NCBI GenBank assembly: GCA_943788935.1
Contig: CALSSE010000020.1
Location: forward strand, 124,001-188,000
Source of the DNA: an uncultured bacterium
Lineage (GTDB): Bacteria; Myxococcota_A; Bradymonadia; UBA7976; VGTA01
Direction: 5' to 3'
Length of the DNA: 64,000 nt
Shown: positions 8,826 through 18,097 of the stretch, piece by piece
Numbering within the stretch: position 1 is the stretch's first letter
Layout of the letters: each line of letters begins with the position of its first letter
The notes under the pieces: generated by a model
Seen by the model: the letters and a program-made list of their open reading frames with translations, nothing else
Told to the model about the DNA's origin: nothing
Databases searched by the model: none
Translations under genes and position numbers: made by a program

Positions 8826-9491
8826 ATGAGACGATCCCATAGAGAATGGTCACTCACATGTTCAAAGAGAGCCTATAGCGATCAATCCCTTCTCAAGTCA
8901 CAGAGCGGTTTCACCTTATTGGAGCTCCTCATCACGATGGTGCTCATAGGGGTCATCACCACCCTCGCGATGCCGGCGATGAAGTCGGTGACACGACGCA
9001 GCGAGAATCAGGAGATCGCCGCGATGCTAACCCATCAGCTAAACCTCGCTCGTGATCAAGCTACTCGACGTAACCGCGCTTATCAAGTGGTCATCAGTGA
9101 CTTTAATGCTGCGATCCCTCTAGGTCTAATGGCGGTGAATGAGGCGAACTCAAATACCTGCCAAAGCGTGATTGATCACCCTGACCAGCTTCGCCTCTTG
9201 GACGCTAGACCCTTTGGGCGCTCTGTACTCCCTGATATTGAGTCCTCTATCCGTCCTTTTGTGGGCTTGTCTGGTTGGCAAAGAGGGGAGGAGGGGTGGC
9301 AAAATACCCCTCTTGAGCTCTGTATTAACCCTAAAGGTGGTCTTTTCATACAATCAGGAGCGACATTTACAGAGCTGATTGGACACCTCGCGATCGGTGT
9401 TCAGCAATTTTTTGGCGACCCACTTCGACCGCTCGGCCCTCCCCTTCAAGTTGAGCTGACCTTCTCCGCCGGCGCGAGGGTTAAGAGATGA
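8826..9491 (+). CDS. GspH/FimT-like minor pseudopilin
   Basis: 221-residue type IV pilin-like protein and first gene of the minor-pilin operon. A 28-residue leader ends at Gly28, followed by FTLLELL, the prepilin peptidase and N-methylation motif with the conserved Glu at mature position 5. A hydrophobic helix follows (VLIGVITTLAMPAM). The stretch AAMLTHQLNLARDQATRRN is typical of the GspH/FimT family. It should be inserted in the inner membrane and assembled at the pilus tip or base. A GAGGAG site lies about six bases before the ATG. The stop overlaps the next start by ATGA, so translation is coupled. Confidence 0.88.
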   Translation: MRRSHREWSLTCSKRAYSDQSLLKSQSGFTLLELLITMVLIGVITTLAMPAMKSVTRRSENQEIAAMLTHQLNLARDQATRRNRAYQVVISDFNAAIPLGLMAVNEANSNTCQSVIDHPDQLRLLDARPFGRSVLPDIESSIRPFVGLSGWQRGEEGWQNTPLELCINPKGGLFIQSGATFTELIGHLAIGVQQFFGDPLRPLGPPLQVELTFSAGARVKR

Positions 9492-10096
9492 AAATGCAAA
9501 ATATAAAATGCCGTCCACATAGATATATTTACCCCAATCACAAGAGGTTATATACTCGGAGAGGGCAAGGAGGGTTCTCTATTTTTGAGGCTCTCTTTGG
9601 TCTCATCCTCACGATGATAGGCTTCACCGCTGTCTTTAGGTTACAAGGCGCTCAGATGACCGCGAGTCTGACAACTCGTGATATGTCGGCCGCATCAAAT
9701 ATCGCTGAAGTCGCAGTCAGTATGCTTATTAGAGAGAGCTACGAGTGGAACACCCCTCTCCGGACAGGAGAGAGACTCGGAAAGACTCCGATCATTTGGC
9801 ACAGCTTAACCAAGTTTCCTGTCGATCATAATATGCAAGTTCATAGAGATAATGATCAGGCTCAAGGTACATTACTCAATCGACAACGCTTCTGTGTTCA
9901 TTATTGGTTTAACGACCTCGATGGTCTCTATGATGGCTTATTAAACGCTCGAGTAAGAGTAGTGTGGCCTAGAGACCCTAAGGATCAAAACTCGATCAGT
10001 ACCATCTGTGGAGAAGAGAATGTCGCCAATTTTGTCCCCGACCCTTCTCGATGGCTGAGCCTCACCGTCCCCTTCATTTTGAGGAGGCATCCATGA
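9488..10096 (+). CDS. pilV: PilV-like minor pilin
   Basis: 202-residue prepilin. A basic leader of 29 residues ends in Gly29, followed by FSIFEALFGLILTMIGF: cleavage motif, Glu at +5, then the membrane helix. The SIFEAL(F/V) start and the following LQGAQM/NIAEVAVSML segment fit PilV (type IV pilus modification protein). It sits second in the order fimT-pilV-pilW-pilX-pilY1, the usual order of minor-pilin clusters. It overlaps the genes on both sides by ATGA. The symbol is based on family and position rather than on close identity. Confidence 0.82.
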   Translation: MKMQNIKCRPHRYIYPNHKRLYTRRGQGGFSIFEALFGLILTMIGFTAVFRLQGAQMTASLTTRDMSAASNIAEVAVSMLIRESYEWNTPLRTGERLGKTPIIWHSLTKFPVDHNMQVHRDNDQAQGTLLNRQRFCVHYWFNDLDGLYDGLLNARVRVVWPRDPKDQNSISTICGEENVANFVPDPSRWLSLTVPFILRRHP

Positions 10097-11304
10097 GAGC
10101 ACCTCAGTCCACATCTCCTACATCAGGTCGTTCATCTCAGCTGGGATTCACGATGATCGAGCTGCTCGTTGGGACTTTTTTAGCTTCGGTGATTAGCTTA
10201 GCAGTGTTCAGCATGTTTGTGACAAGTAGCGACTATTACGCACGTCAACTCGACCACACTCAAGCTCAGTCCAGTCTGCGATTCGCCTCTGAATTTCTAA
10301 AAAGTGAGCTGCGAGACTTAGGCAGATTGAGCGTTATGAGTACTGATCTCAGAGTTCGCGACCCCCTATACTGTGGGGCATTACAATATCAAGGTTTAGA
10401 GTTAAAAGATAATGACCCCGGGGGCGTTGGCTATCAGCTCAATCAAGCGCTCGCCCGTAATGGAATCTCTCCAGATCGACTGCGAGCGCTTATGGATGTA
10501 TCGGGCGGTAGTCCACTCTATGTGAGATCGATCAATGGAGCGAATATCACACTCAGTACGACCATAGATCAACCAACAATAGAGGCCCGTCGTCTCACCG
10601 GCCTAGGCGCTGAAGGTCGATTTAACCAAATTTTTGATGACAGCAGCCTCACTAGAATTACCAATATTGCCACCGGAACCTATGATGTCATTCCTACAAA
10701 TAGCGCTCAGCTCGCAAATGGGATCGGTCGTATCACCCTCGCCAACCCGGTCTGCTTATCACTTGGTTGTGAGAGTGGAACCTGTGTAGTGAACCCCATC
10801 CACTGGGTCGAATATGCGGTTTTAACAAACGCGAATGATCCAGAGCGTAGTCACCTAGCACGTCGAAGACTCAGCTTAGATGATGGCTCTCCACTAGGTA
10901 ACAGTGAGCTCATCATCGCCGACTATATCGTGGATTTTCAATTATGGGGTCAATATGATACTCGGGGACAGTCCTCAAACAATATTGGAGAGCGCGCGAT
11001 CGGTTTACCCCCCCAAGTGCCCGATGATATAAGCAGTAAAGACGATCGGGGAAATTGGGATATTAACCGCTCTGAGGATCAGAAGCTCTCTATGTGGTCG
11101 CATCGACTCCGAGGAGTTAACCTCGTCCTAGCGGCTAGAGCTGCTCGAGTCGACCCTAAGCTCACTCTCGATTTAAACTTAGAGGGGATGGGGACTCAAG
11201 AGAGGTCTTCGATTCAAGTTGTCAGATCCCCAGAGACGGGTCGTGCTTATGTCCAAACCTTGATGAGCTCAATCGATACCCCAAACCTATACCGAGGAGA
11301 TTGA
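10093..11304 (+). CDS. pilW: PilW-like minor pilin
   Basis: 403 residues. ATG 10093 is preferred over an in-frame ATG at 10051 because GAGGAGG precedes it by five bases and it overlaps the pilV stop as ATGA. The leader ends at Gly18, followed by FTMIELLVGTFLASVISLAVF. Downstream, SSLRFASEFLKSELRDLG is the conserved PilW region. The large C-terminal part has several cysteines (CLSLGCESGTC) likely to form disulfides outside the cell. PilW-type pilins join PilV, PilX and FimT in a priming complex for type IV pili and help PilY1 reach the surface. Confidence 0.85.
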   Translation: MRAPQSTSPTSGRSSQLGFTMIELLVGTFLASVISLAVFSMFVTSSDYYARQLDHTQAQSSLRFASEFLKSELRDLGRLSVMSTDLRVRDPLYCGALQYQGLELKDNDPGGVGYQLNQALARNGISPDRLRALMDVSGGSPLYVRSINGANITLSTTIDQPTIEARRLTGLGAEGRFNQIFDDSSLTRITNIATGTYDVIPTNSAQLANGIGRITLANPVCLSLGCESGTCVVNPIHWVEYAVLTNANDPERSHLARRRLSLDDGSPLGNSELIIADYIVDFQLWGQYDTRGQSSNNIGERAIGLPPQVPDDISSKDDRGNWDINRSEDQKLSMWSHRLRGVNLVLAARAARVDPKLTLDLNLEGMGTQERSSIQVVRSPETGRAYVQTLMSSIDTPNLYRGD

Positions 11305-11307
11305 GCG

Positions 11308-11982
11308 ATGATAACCTCTGTGAATTTATTTCAAAGAAGAACTGAGAGAGGGAGCACCACCCTCATCGCCATGCTTGTCCTCTTCGCTCTCTTAGGTTTA
11401 GGCCTACTCTCTATGCGGCATACTTACCAAGACATGTCGAGCGCTGGTAACTTACGTCGAGCGAAACAAGCGAGGTACATCGCTGATATTGGGGCCCATC
11501 ATGCGATCACTCTCTTGCAACAGCAAGGGAGCTACCTGCTCAGCTTGAGACAGCCCGATGACATCCTCGAACTCAATCACCTAGGGATCATGAAATATAT
11601 CTCACGTAATCCTGCCGGTATTGAGACACCACGGATGCAGATCCAAACCACTCCCCTTAATGCACTCAATAATGGTCCATCCCCTTTGGGTGATTTAGTG
11701 AGCCAAAGACCAAGCTATGAGGTGAGAATAGAGGGAATTACCGATGGCCCTCCACCACCGGGACAAGAATTGAGTCAAAGCGACCTTGGGACACCTCGCC
11801 AGAGCTATTGTATGTTTCAGATGAACAGCCGTGGTTACTTATCCACTGTTGAGCTACCTGAACACGATAATGAGTCACTCACTGATGAGCAGTGGCGTGC
11901 TGCTGCAGAGCTTGTCTCTGAACATCGAATCAAAGCAGCGCTCACCCTTGGTCCATTTATGATCCAAAGTTGTCGGTTATGA
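11308..11982 (+). CDS. pilX: PilX-like minor pilin
   Basis: 224 residues, starting three bases after the pilW stop. The N-terminus has RGSTTLIAMLVLFALLGLGLLSM, a PilX-style hydrophobic helix that lacks the Glu+5 of classical pilins. It is followed by QARYIADIGAHHAITLLQQQG, the PilX helix region. Two cysteines flank the C-terminal part. The last codons overlap an ATG in the ATGA arrangement, although the downstream gene most likely uses a later start. Confidence 0.8.
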   Translation: MITSVNLFQRRTERGSTTLIAMLVLFALLGLGLLSMRHTYQDMSSAGNLRRAKQARYIADIGAHHAITLLQQQGSYLLSLRQPDDILELNHLGIMKYISRNPAGIETPRMQIQTTPLNALNNGPSPLGDLVSQRPSYEVRIEGITDGPPPPGQELSQSDLGTPRQSYCMFQMNSRGYLSTVELPEHDNESLTDEQWRAAAELVSEHRIKAALTLGPFMIQSCRL

Positions 11983-12093
11983 ATACTTCTTTAAGAGATC
12001 TCTCTATCACTCAAAGGGTCGACAAACGCTCACCTAGTCCAAATCGCTGTACTATACTTGAGCATCAACTAATCTATTCCATAATCTATGCAG

Positions 12094-12235
12094 CTGACAC
12101 TGCCTCCAAGCTGACACTGCCTCCAAGCGAGCACTACCCCCAAGCTGGCACTGTTCCCAAGCACTGTTCCTCAGACTATTCCACTCGTTACTCAACTGGC
12201 TATTCCACTCGATACTCAACTGGCTATTCAACTGA
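12094..12235. repeat. Two tandem-repeat blocks in the pilX-pilY1 spacer
   Basis: A 17-bp unit (CTGACACTGCCTCCAAG) occurs twice exactly at 12094-12127 and twice in degenerate form to about 12161. A 24-bp unit starting TATTCCACTCG occurs at 12178 and 12202, with a partial third copy. The 17-bp period is not a multiple of three, which argues that this stretch is untranslated leader even though one frame happens to be open. Confidence 0.85.
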
Positions 12236-12248
12236 GAGGAGGATCTCT

Positions 12249-15200
12249 ATGAGAGCTATCTATCAAGAGCGCCATCAGTACTCAACGGCGAGGCGACTCT
12301 CCTCATTTATTAAGTGTTGGAGTCCTCTTCAACAAGCGACCGCCTCCTTGACTCTCGGTCTCTGTGTCTCGTTTGGTCTCTCTTTACTATTATATAGTGG
12401 AGTATCATGGGCAGAGAAGCCTGAGATCATGCTCCTCATCGACGCCTCTTCCTCAATGGAGCGGTTACAAGCTACCTCCGGTTATCCTAGCGGATGCGAG
12501 TGGCCTCGCGGGGGAGAAGACCCACAAGTTGGAGTAGTGGGGCCGGGGTTTAGCGCTCAAGGAGGACAAGCTGAAGATCTCAACAATCTCAGTCGTATAC
12601 AATGGGCGCAGTGGCAGCTCGCTGGCGCAGTGAGCGGCCCCCTTAAATGTGTCGGGCATGATGCGGGTGAGCGGGATCGTGAGCACGCAATGGGTCGAGA
12701 CGGCTTCATCGCTCACTATCGTCTAATGTGTCAGGCGAAGACGTTTATGGCGCCTAATCAACTCCAAAACCCTAATAGCTTTGTCCCTTGCGGCGCTGAT
12801 CATGGACGTCGGTCTGTGAATAATGGAGTCGCAGACCCTGATTCAAGCGAGGGGGGAGATCATTATTTCACGGGAACAGATGGCTTCATCCAACAAGCTG
12901 ATGCTGAAGTATATTTTGGGCTTATGGTCAGCGATAGCGATCCTAAGAGTCTCACCGATGAACAAGACCCCAATCGTCAAGATTGGTCCTATGGGGACCC
13001 TGTGATCACTCGGCTGCCGCCTGCCTCTGGCGTGAGAGTCATTAATAATATCCCGGCGCTCTCTTCCTATATGGATAGCTTTGCTGAGGGGGTCTATACG
13101 TCAGCAGCGAGAGACCCTCGTCAGGCTTGGGTGGATGGTGCCATTGATGATGATAGCTGTTACCTAGATTCTTATAATGATGAGTCACTCAACTTGGGTA
13201 TAAGAGGAAAAAACTCTCCTAATGGCCGATTTATTGTCCCTAAAACAGGTCACAGTTCACAACCTGATATAGCGCTTGAAGATGATGACAACCTCAACAT
13301 AATCAAACATAATTTATGGGTCGCTAAAGAGCTACGAAAGACTGTTCCTCATGGGCCTTCTCCGCTTAGCGCGATGCTCTCTGATCTCCATGCGTATTAT
13401 GAAGCAAACCCTGCCGAGTGCCAGACTAGACTCGCTATCCTCGTTACTGATGGCGCTGAAAGTACTTACCTCCCCACTAGGCGGTGTAATAGAGATCGCA
13501 ATTGTGACAGGCAAGACCTCATAGGTAAATGTGTTGAGGCTCCTCAAGTCAATCGCATCAGCCATGAACGGTTTATCTCTAGCCCCTGCCAAGCAGGGAT
13601 GAATTGCGACAAAGTATGCGTCTACCCTGAAGGAACACCTTATGAAGGAGCGGTCCACACTGCCCGCTCTCTCCACGATGAGCTCAATGTACCCGTTCTG
13701 GTCGCGCTCGTAGGTCACCCCTCGCTCAAAGAGATTAATTATGACCTTAGTCGGATGACGCCTGAAGCAGCTTATGCCTACAAGATCGCTGAAGCTGGCT
13801 CACCAGAGTTAGGACCCGCTGAGGGTGTACCCGGGATCTACAACATTGAGGACCTCGGAGCCGCAATAGACCTCATTAACCGACTTAAGGCGACCTCGGG
13901 TCAAGTTCAACAATCAGAGACCCAGCCTCTAGTTATCGGACCCGGACTCGGTGATGCTTATACCGGCAATAACCCTGACCTCGACCTCAGACAAATGAGA
14001 ATAGCAGCCTACGGCTTCACCCCTCCTCAAGATGATAAGCGCTACAGTGATGTCACAATGATCCAAATGGGTTGTAGTGGAGCGATTGCCTCCCCACGAG
14101 GCTTAAAGGTTCTTGGAGAGGTAAGCGTAAATCTAGAGCTCGCCCGCCAAAGAACGAGACCGGTATTTACAGTCAATCCAAGTAACGGCGAGATTCGGAG
14201 CGTGGTAGACGGAAATAACCCTCTTTTCAGAGAAGATGGAGAGAAAAGTAATAATGACTATCGGGATTTCATGGGTCCTCAATCTAAGTCGAAGAGGATA
14301 GAGGTCGGCCTTCAACTTCAAGGCTATTTTGGAGCTCGAGGTCTTGATCAAAATGATAAAAAGTCACGTCAATTTGGTGGTATTACAGCTGGTGACATCA
14401 CCGCTTTACCTCCTACCGGCAGCGCTCGGGAGAACTCGGGAGACCCTGATCACTACCGAGAGAAGCGTGAACGCCCTAATCTATTCTTCTTTGGGGGTGA
14501 TGATGGCATGGTCCATGCGGTCCGCGCCTTTGATGGGTACAACCTCTTCTCCTTTGTCCCTTTCACGACTTGGCGAAACCACCAGTCTGACCCAAACACA
14601 CCTAACCTAGAGATCGATGGACCAATCTCAGCGGGCGAACTGATCACTTGTCGGAGCTCGGGAGGAGGAGGTGCTTGTCCGAGTGGCGCTGAGGCGGATG
14701 TAAAGTCGATGGTCATCGGAGGGACAGGTGGAGCCGGTCGAGAGCTCTTCGGCTTTGAAGTCACTCAGTTCACTAATAATGAGCTGAGGGATCGCGACCC
14801 TAATCTAAACCGTTGGCCAAACCAAGCAGCGATGTGGAGTCTCACCCATGATAAAGGAGCAAACAGCGAGAGTGACTTAGGATACACAGTCTCTCGACCA
14901 GCGCTCGCCCATGTTAACTTTAATGGTGAGGTCAAAGGTGTAGCGATCATTGGTTGCGGGAAAGATCCTGACCCTGACCGAAACCATATCGCGATGCATG
15001 GTGATATAGGCCGCTGTCTCCTGTTTATTGAAGCGAGTACCGGTAAAGTTCTTCATAAAGTGGAAGGACCAAATAGCGCCCAAGGCTTGAGGTTCCCTGT
15101 CGTAGGAGCACCTTCGGTATACCCAAACAATGGTAACGCCGCAGAGGTCGTCTATTTTGGGGATATCGTCGGCCAAGTATTCCGCTTAGATTTAAATAAT

Positions 15201-16148
15201 ATCGATCCTAACCAATGGGAATTAACTAGAGTTTGGCCTCTCAGTGACGCCGAGGGAGCTCAAGTTGACTTTGAGAGAGGGATCGGACACTCAATCTTTG
15301 AGAGACCAAGCCTCTCTATTGCTGAGAATGGTGACCGAGTCGTGATCTTCGCCACGGGTGAACTCTATTCGAAGAGTGTCTCTGATGAGTCAACCTCTGA
15401 TACTGGATACATGGTCAGCCTTCGAGAGCGCTTTGTATTTGATAATAATGGGACTAAAAGTACCATCACCGAAGCCAATTGGGTTCTTGACTTTGCGGCT
15501 GGAGAACACTCTACAGGAGCCCCTAAAGTACAAAATAAAACCGTTTTTGTGACCAGCTCTCGACCTGCAGAGGTTCAAGGCTGTGGAGGCAAGCAAGATG
15601 GCGCTGAAGGTAGATTATATGGCGCTCACTTTACTAAAGTTCTCAGCTCAAGCTATCTTGATCCATTTGGAGATCGCGCCCTCAGAGTAGTCCCTATGAT
15701 CCCTAGATATAATCAGCAAGGAGAGCGAATAGAAGATGCGCTAAGTTTGATCTTACCTCCTGGTCGAACCGCTCATGGCTTCTCCCTAGTGCCTACGCCC
15801 TCTTGTTCTCCCGGTGTATCATCGGTGACTGAGTTAGTGCTCAATCTGACCGAAGAGCTCAATGCTGGTCCAAATTTGCTTATCAATGGACTCTCGGTCG
15901 AATATATTCAAGGAGGCTTTGTCGCCGGTCAAGCGGTCAATGGTGGAGGAGGGCAGAACGATCAAAATGTAGGTATTCAAAACCTCTCTAAGAGTGATCT
16001 CAATGACGCTTTAGAAGTAAAGATGAGCGGGAGCTTATTTACTGTCTCACTCTCGCCGGGTAGCGGCGATGAGGGGGGGACTTTATACAGTCCTGTTTCG
16101 CCCTTCCCCTCTAAAGTGCTCTACTGGGGGAGTGGAGATGAAGAGTGA
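12249..16148 (+). CDS. pilY1: PilY1-like type IV pilus tip adhesin
   Basis: 1299 residues from ATG 12249, chosen because GAGAGGAGGA precedes it at good spacing. An ATG at 11979 overlapping pilX gives a longer frame but runs through non-triplet repeats. A long signal peptide ends near VSWAEKPE. A von Willebrand A domain follows, with the MIDAS motif DASSS (about residue 64) and LVTDGAES (about 398). The C-terminal half is a beta-propeller of the PilY1 type: FFGGDDGMVHAVRAFDG (about 746), then GKDPDPDRNH, a possible Ca2+ loop, then LLFIEASTGKVLHKV. PilY1 acts at the pilus tip in adhesion, twitching and surface sensing. No major pilin or motor gene lies in the window. Confidence 0.9.
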   Translation: MRAIYQERHQYSTARRLSSFIKCWSPLQQATASLTLGLCVSFGLSLLLYSGVSWAEKPEIMLLIDASSSMERLQATSGYPSGCEWPRGGEDPQVGVVGPGFSAQGGQAEDLNNLSRIQWAQWQLAGAVSGPLKCVGHDAGERDREHAMGRDGFIAHYRLMCQAKTFMAPNQLQNPNSFVPCGADHGRRSVNNGVADPDSSEGGDHYFTGTDGFIQQADAEVYFGLMVSDSDPKSLTDEQDPNRQDWSYGDPVITRLPPASGVRVINNIPALSSYMDSFAEGVYTSAARDPRQAWVDGAIDDDSCYLDSYNDESLNLGIRGKNSPNGRFIVPKTGHSSQPDIALEDDDNLNIIKHNLWVAKELRKTVPHGPSPLSAMLSDLHAYYEANPAECQTRLAILVTDGAESTYLPTRRCNRDRNCDRQDLIGKCVEAPQVNRISHERFISSPCQAGMNCDKVCVYPEGTPYEGAVHTARSLHDELNVPVLVALVGHPSLKEINYDLSRMTPEAAYAYKIAEAGSPELGPAEGVPGIYNIEDLGAAIDLINRLKATSGQVQQSETQPLVIGPGLGDAYTGNNPDLDLRQMRIAAYGFTPPQDDKRYSDVTMIQMGCSGAIASPRGLKVLGEVSVNLELARQRTRPVFTVNPSNGEIRSVVDGNNPLFREDGEKSNNDYRDFMGPQSKSKRIEVGLQLQGYFGARGLDQNDKKSRQFGGITAGDITALPPTGSARENSGDPDHYREKRERPNLFFFGGDDGMVHAVRAFDGYNLFSFVPFTTWRNHQSDPNTPNLEIDGPISAGELITCRSSGGGGACPSGAEADVKSMVIGGTGGAGRELFGFEVTQFTNNELRDRDPNLNRWPNQAAMWSLTHDKGANSESDLGYTVSRPALAHVNFNGEVKGVAIIGCGKDPDPDRNHIAMHGDIGRCLLFIEASTGKVLHKVEGPNSAQGLRFPVVGAPSVYPNNGNAAEVVYFGDIVGQVFRLDLNNIDPNQWELTRVWPLSDAEGAQVDFERGIGHSIFERPSLSIAENGDRVVIFATGELYSKSVSDESTSDTGYMVSLRERFVFDNNGTKSTITEANWVLDFAAGEHSTGAPKVQNKTVFVTSSRPAEVQGCGGKQDGAEGRLYGAHFTKVLSSSYLDPFGDRALRVVPMIPRYNQQGERIEDALSLILPPGRTAHGFSLVPTPSCSPGVSSVTELVLNLTEELNAGPNLLINGLSVEYIQGGFVAGQAVNGGGGQNDQNVGIQNLSKSDLNDALEVKMSGSLFTVSLSPGSGDEGGTLYSPVSPFPSKVLYWGSGDEE

Positions 16149-16183
16149 GCGGTCGAGTTTATTGTAGAAAACCTTGATCTCTC

Positions 16184-16993
16184 TTAAGCCACAAAGAACT
16201 CATACTCAGCAGCATTGGTCGAACGAGAGATCACTCTCTTCTGCATAGGAGTAAGCGTTGGCCACTGTACCGCAACCCCCTCTGGGAGAGGGCTCTCTGC
16301 GTCTGGCCATCTGAGCCAAGAGATCGGTGCTTCAAAAGACAGTAAAGTTTTTCCTTTAACGAGCACTCGTACCTGAATGTAATCTCCAACATTTAACACT
16401 CTCTCAGTAGCGATAAAGATTCCTCCTCTGTCTAGCGAGTGATCTAGACCAACGAACACCTTAGTATGATCTGTATCGGTCAAATCGACCTCAAAGTGAG
16501 TGAACACTGTCTCAGGAACAGAGTAGTATCCTCCTGAGAGATCTCTCTTAATGAGCGACTGATCTTCCTCAGAATTAAGTGTTAGTGGGAGTGAACCTCG
16601 CTCTCTATTTAATCCCACTTGTGGGTGGTTCTGTACATCGGTCTTTGTTGTCTTTGGATGAGAGGCTCTCTCTTCTCGTAACACACTCTCAACTGCAGAT
16701 ACCAATGAGGGGAGCTCTCTCCAAGAACGCCATCGCTTATTCCCTCCGGCCCACAGGAGATGCTTCCCTGAAGGATCAGCAGAGATGAGCTCAACGACCT
16801 CTCTTCGACTCACCTGTTGGGTGAGAGAGCCATCATGATGGTAGATGCTGGGCTCGGCTGCTGTCTTTCGCCTCACTGATGGGGCAGAGACCTTAGTTAC
16901 GGGCTGAGACTTCGCTCTGCTTATTAATGATGGTGATTGACTAAGTTTAGTCATATTTAAGAGGATGTTGTAGCCGCTAGGTGTAAGGTCCAT
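16184..16993 (-). CDS. PilZ-domain protein with GYF_2-like N-terminal domain
   Basis: 269 residues from ATG 16993, selected over an upstream ATG at 17029 because AAGGAG lies six bases before it. Residues about 60-105 (VSRREVVELISADPSG...RWRSWRELPSL) resemble the GYF_2/DUF4339 domain. The C-terminal 130 residues (SLDRGGIFIATERVLNVGDYIQVRV, FEAPISWLRW, LPEGVAVQW) match the Myxococcus-type PilZ domain (TIGR02266). The classical RxxxR and D/NxSxxG c-di-GMP motifs are only partly kept (DRGG present), so nucleotide binding is uncertain. It converges on pilY1 and may relate to pilus or motility control, which is inference from position. Confidence 0.75.
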   Translation of the reverse strand: MDLTPSGYNILLNMTKLSQSPSLISRAKSQPVTKVSAPSVRRKTAAEPSIYHHDGSLTQQVSRREVVELISADPSGKHLLWAGGNKRWRSWRELPSLVSAVESVLREERASHPKTTKTDVQNHPQVGLNRERGSLPLTLNSEEDQSLIKRDLSGGYYSVPETVFTHFEVDLTDTDHTKVFVGLDHSLDRGGIFIATERVLNVGDYIQVRVLVKGKTLLSFEAPISWLRWPDAESPLPEGVAVQWPTLTPMQKRVISRSTNAAEYEFFVA

Positions 16994-17244
16994 GTTAAAC
17001 TCCTTTGGAGGTGACAAACAGATCATCAACCTCCTATGCGAGTCTCATGCCAAGTTTGAAGAACACGCGACTAAGACTTTATAAGTGTCCGCTTATATGG
17101 GATTTCACTAAGAAACCTCACAAAGCTACAAGTGATTGAAAACAACATTAACCTCAGCTTATTGCTCTGCATGTGAAGTTTTGTTTACTGAGTACAACAA
17201 CCGCAGTAACGATCTGTTTACAATCAAACTCTATATCACTCACT

Positions 17245-17278
17245 CTGAGTCTTCATGATCGATAATCAATCGACTCAG
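17245..17278. promoter_or_regulatory. Inverted repeat CTGAGTC/GACTCAG
   Basis: Perfect 7-bp outer arms (17245-17251 and 17272-17278), with an inner TGAT/ATCA stem around CGATA. It lies just past the stop of the repeat lipoprotein gene (minus strand) and upstream of the PilZ gene. No T-run follows on either strand, so it is an operator or a non-canonical terminator. Confidence 0.4.
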
Positions 17279-17293
17279 CAGAGAGCAAATATA

Positions 17294-17959
17294 CTATTCG
17301 GTCATATCTCCTGCGTTACTCTCACCAGCGAGGATCTCTAACTCTCCACCGGCTTCAGACTCTCCACCGGCCTCAGACTCTCCACCGGCCTCAGACTCTC
17401 CGGCAGTAGTAGGCTCTCCGGCAGTAGTGGGCTCTCCGGCAGTAGTGGGCTCTCCGGCAGTAGTGGGCTCCCCGGCAGTAGTGGGCTCCCCGGCAGTAGT
17501 GGGCTCTCCGGCAGTAGTGGGCTCTCCGGCAGTAGTGGGCTCTCCGGCAGTAGTAGGCTCTCCGGCAGTAGTAGGTTCTCCGGCAGTAGTAGGTTCTCCG
17601 GCGGTAGCGGTCTCTCCACCTTCAGACTCGCTTAAGAGACTAGGAGGACAAGGCGCATAAGGCGTCATATCGGGTGGGGTCTGCGTAGGAACGACATGAG
17701 AGCAGTAATCGGCTGTCGGTACTTCACAAGCACCATCAACACAAGCCTCGCCCTCTTCGCAAGTGAGATATGTCAAGCACTTAGGACGACATACCCCTTC
17801 CCTACAAAGATATTTTGTACCGCATTCAGAGTTTATTGTGCACTCTTCTGGCTTTTCACAACTCAGTAATGAACTCGCGAAAAGGCCGATAATACAGACC
17901 GCTCGCGCCGCTCTCATAGAGCGAAAAATAGAAATCTTTTGTGTAAAGGAAATAGTCAT
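17294..17959 (-). CDS. Cys-rich lipoprotein with GEPTTA repeats
   Basis: 221 residues from ATG 17959; an in-frame TTG immediately upstream is less likely. The signal ends in SSLLSC (Cys 34). Residues 38-90 hold about ten cysteines in a spacing like ECTINSECGTKYLCREGVC...CEEGEACVDGAC, the small disulfide-rich module common in myxobacterial lipoproteins. The second half is almost entirely repeat: twelve copies of a six-residue TTAGEP-like unit, then EAGGES units. No enzyme domain was found. It is probably surface-exposed, with the repeat as a flexible stalk. Here the repeat lies after the Cys-rich module rather than directly after the lipid anchor. Confidence 0.75.
   Translation of the reverse strand: MTISFTQKISIFRSMRAARAVCIIGLFASSLLSCEKPEECTINSECGTKYLCREGVCRPKCLTYLTCEEGEACVDGACEVPTADYCSHVVPTQTPPDMTPYAPCPPSLLSESEGGETATAGEPTTAGEPTTAGEPTTAGEPTTAGEPTTAGEPTTAGEPTTAGEPTTAGEPTTAGEPTTAGEPTTAGESEAGGESEAGGESEAGGELEILAGESNAGDMTE
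17340..17615. repeat. 18-bp coding tandem repeats
   Basis: Twelve 18-bp units (17400 to about 17615, core CCGGCAGTAGTGGGCTCT) adjoin three 18-bp units of a second type at 17340-17395. They encode TTAGEP and EAGGES on the minus strand. Neighbouring units share the same third-position variants, as expected for recent slippage. Confidence 0.95.
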
Positions 17960-18097
17960 CAATTTAATCGCCTCAAGTTATAACAGCTTCTTCTGTCACT
18001 ATAATTAACTCATTCATACACCACTCCGCGATGCATGTGGAGTATAAAGATGAACGAAGGTCGACTTTCCTCTATCTCACTGTTGTACATCATCTCT

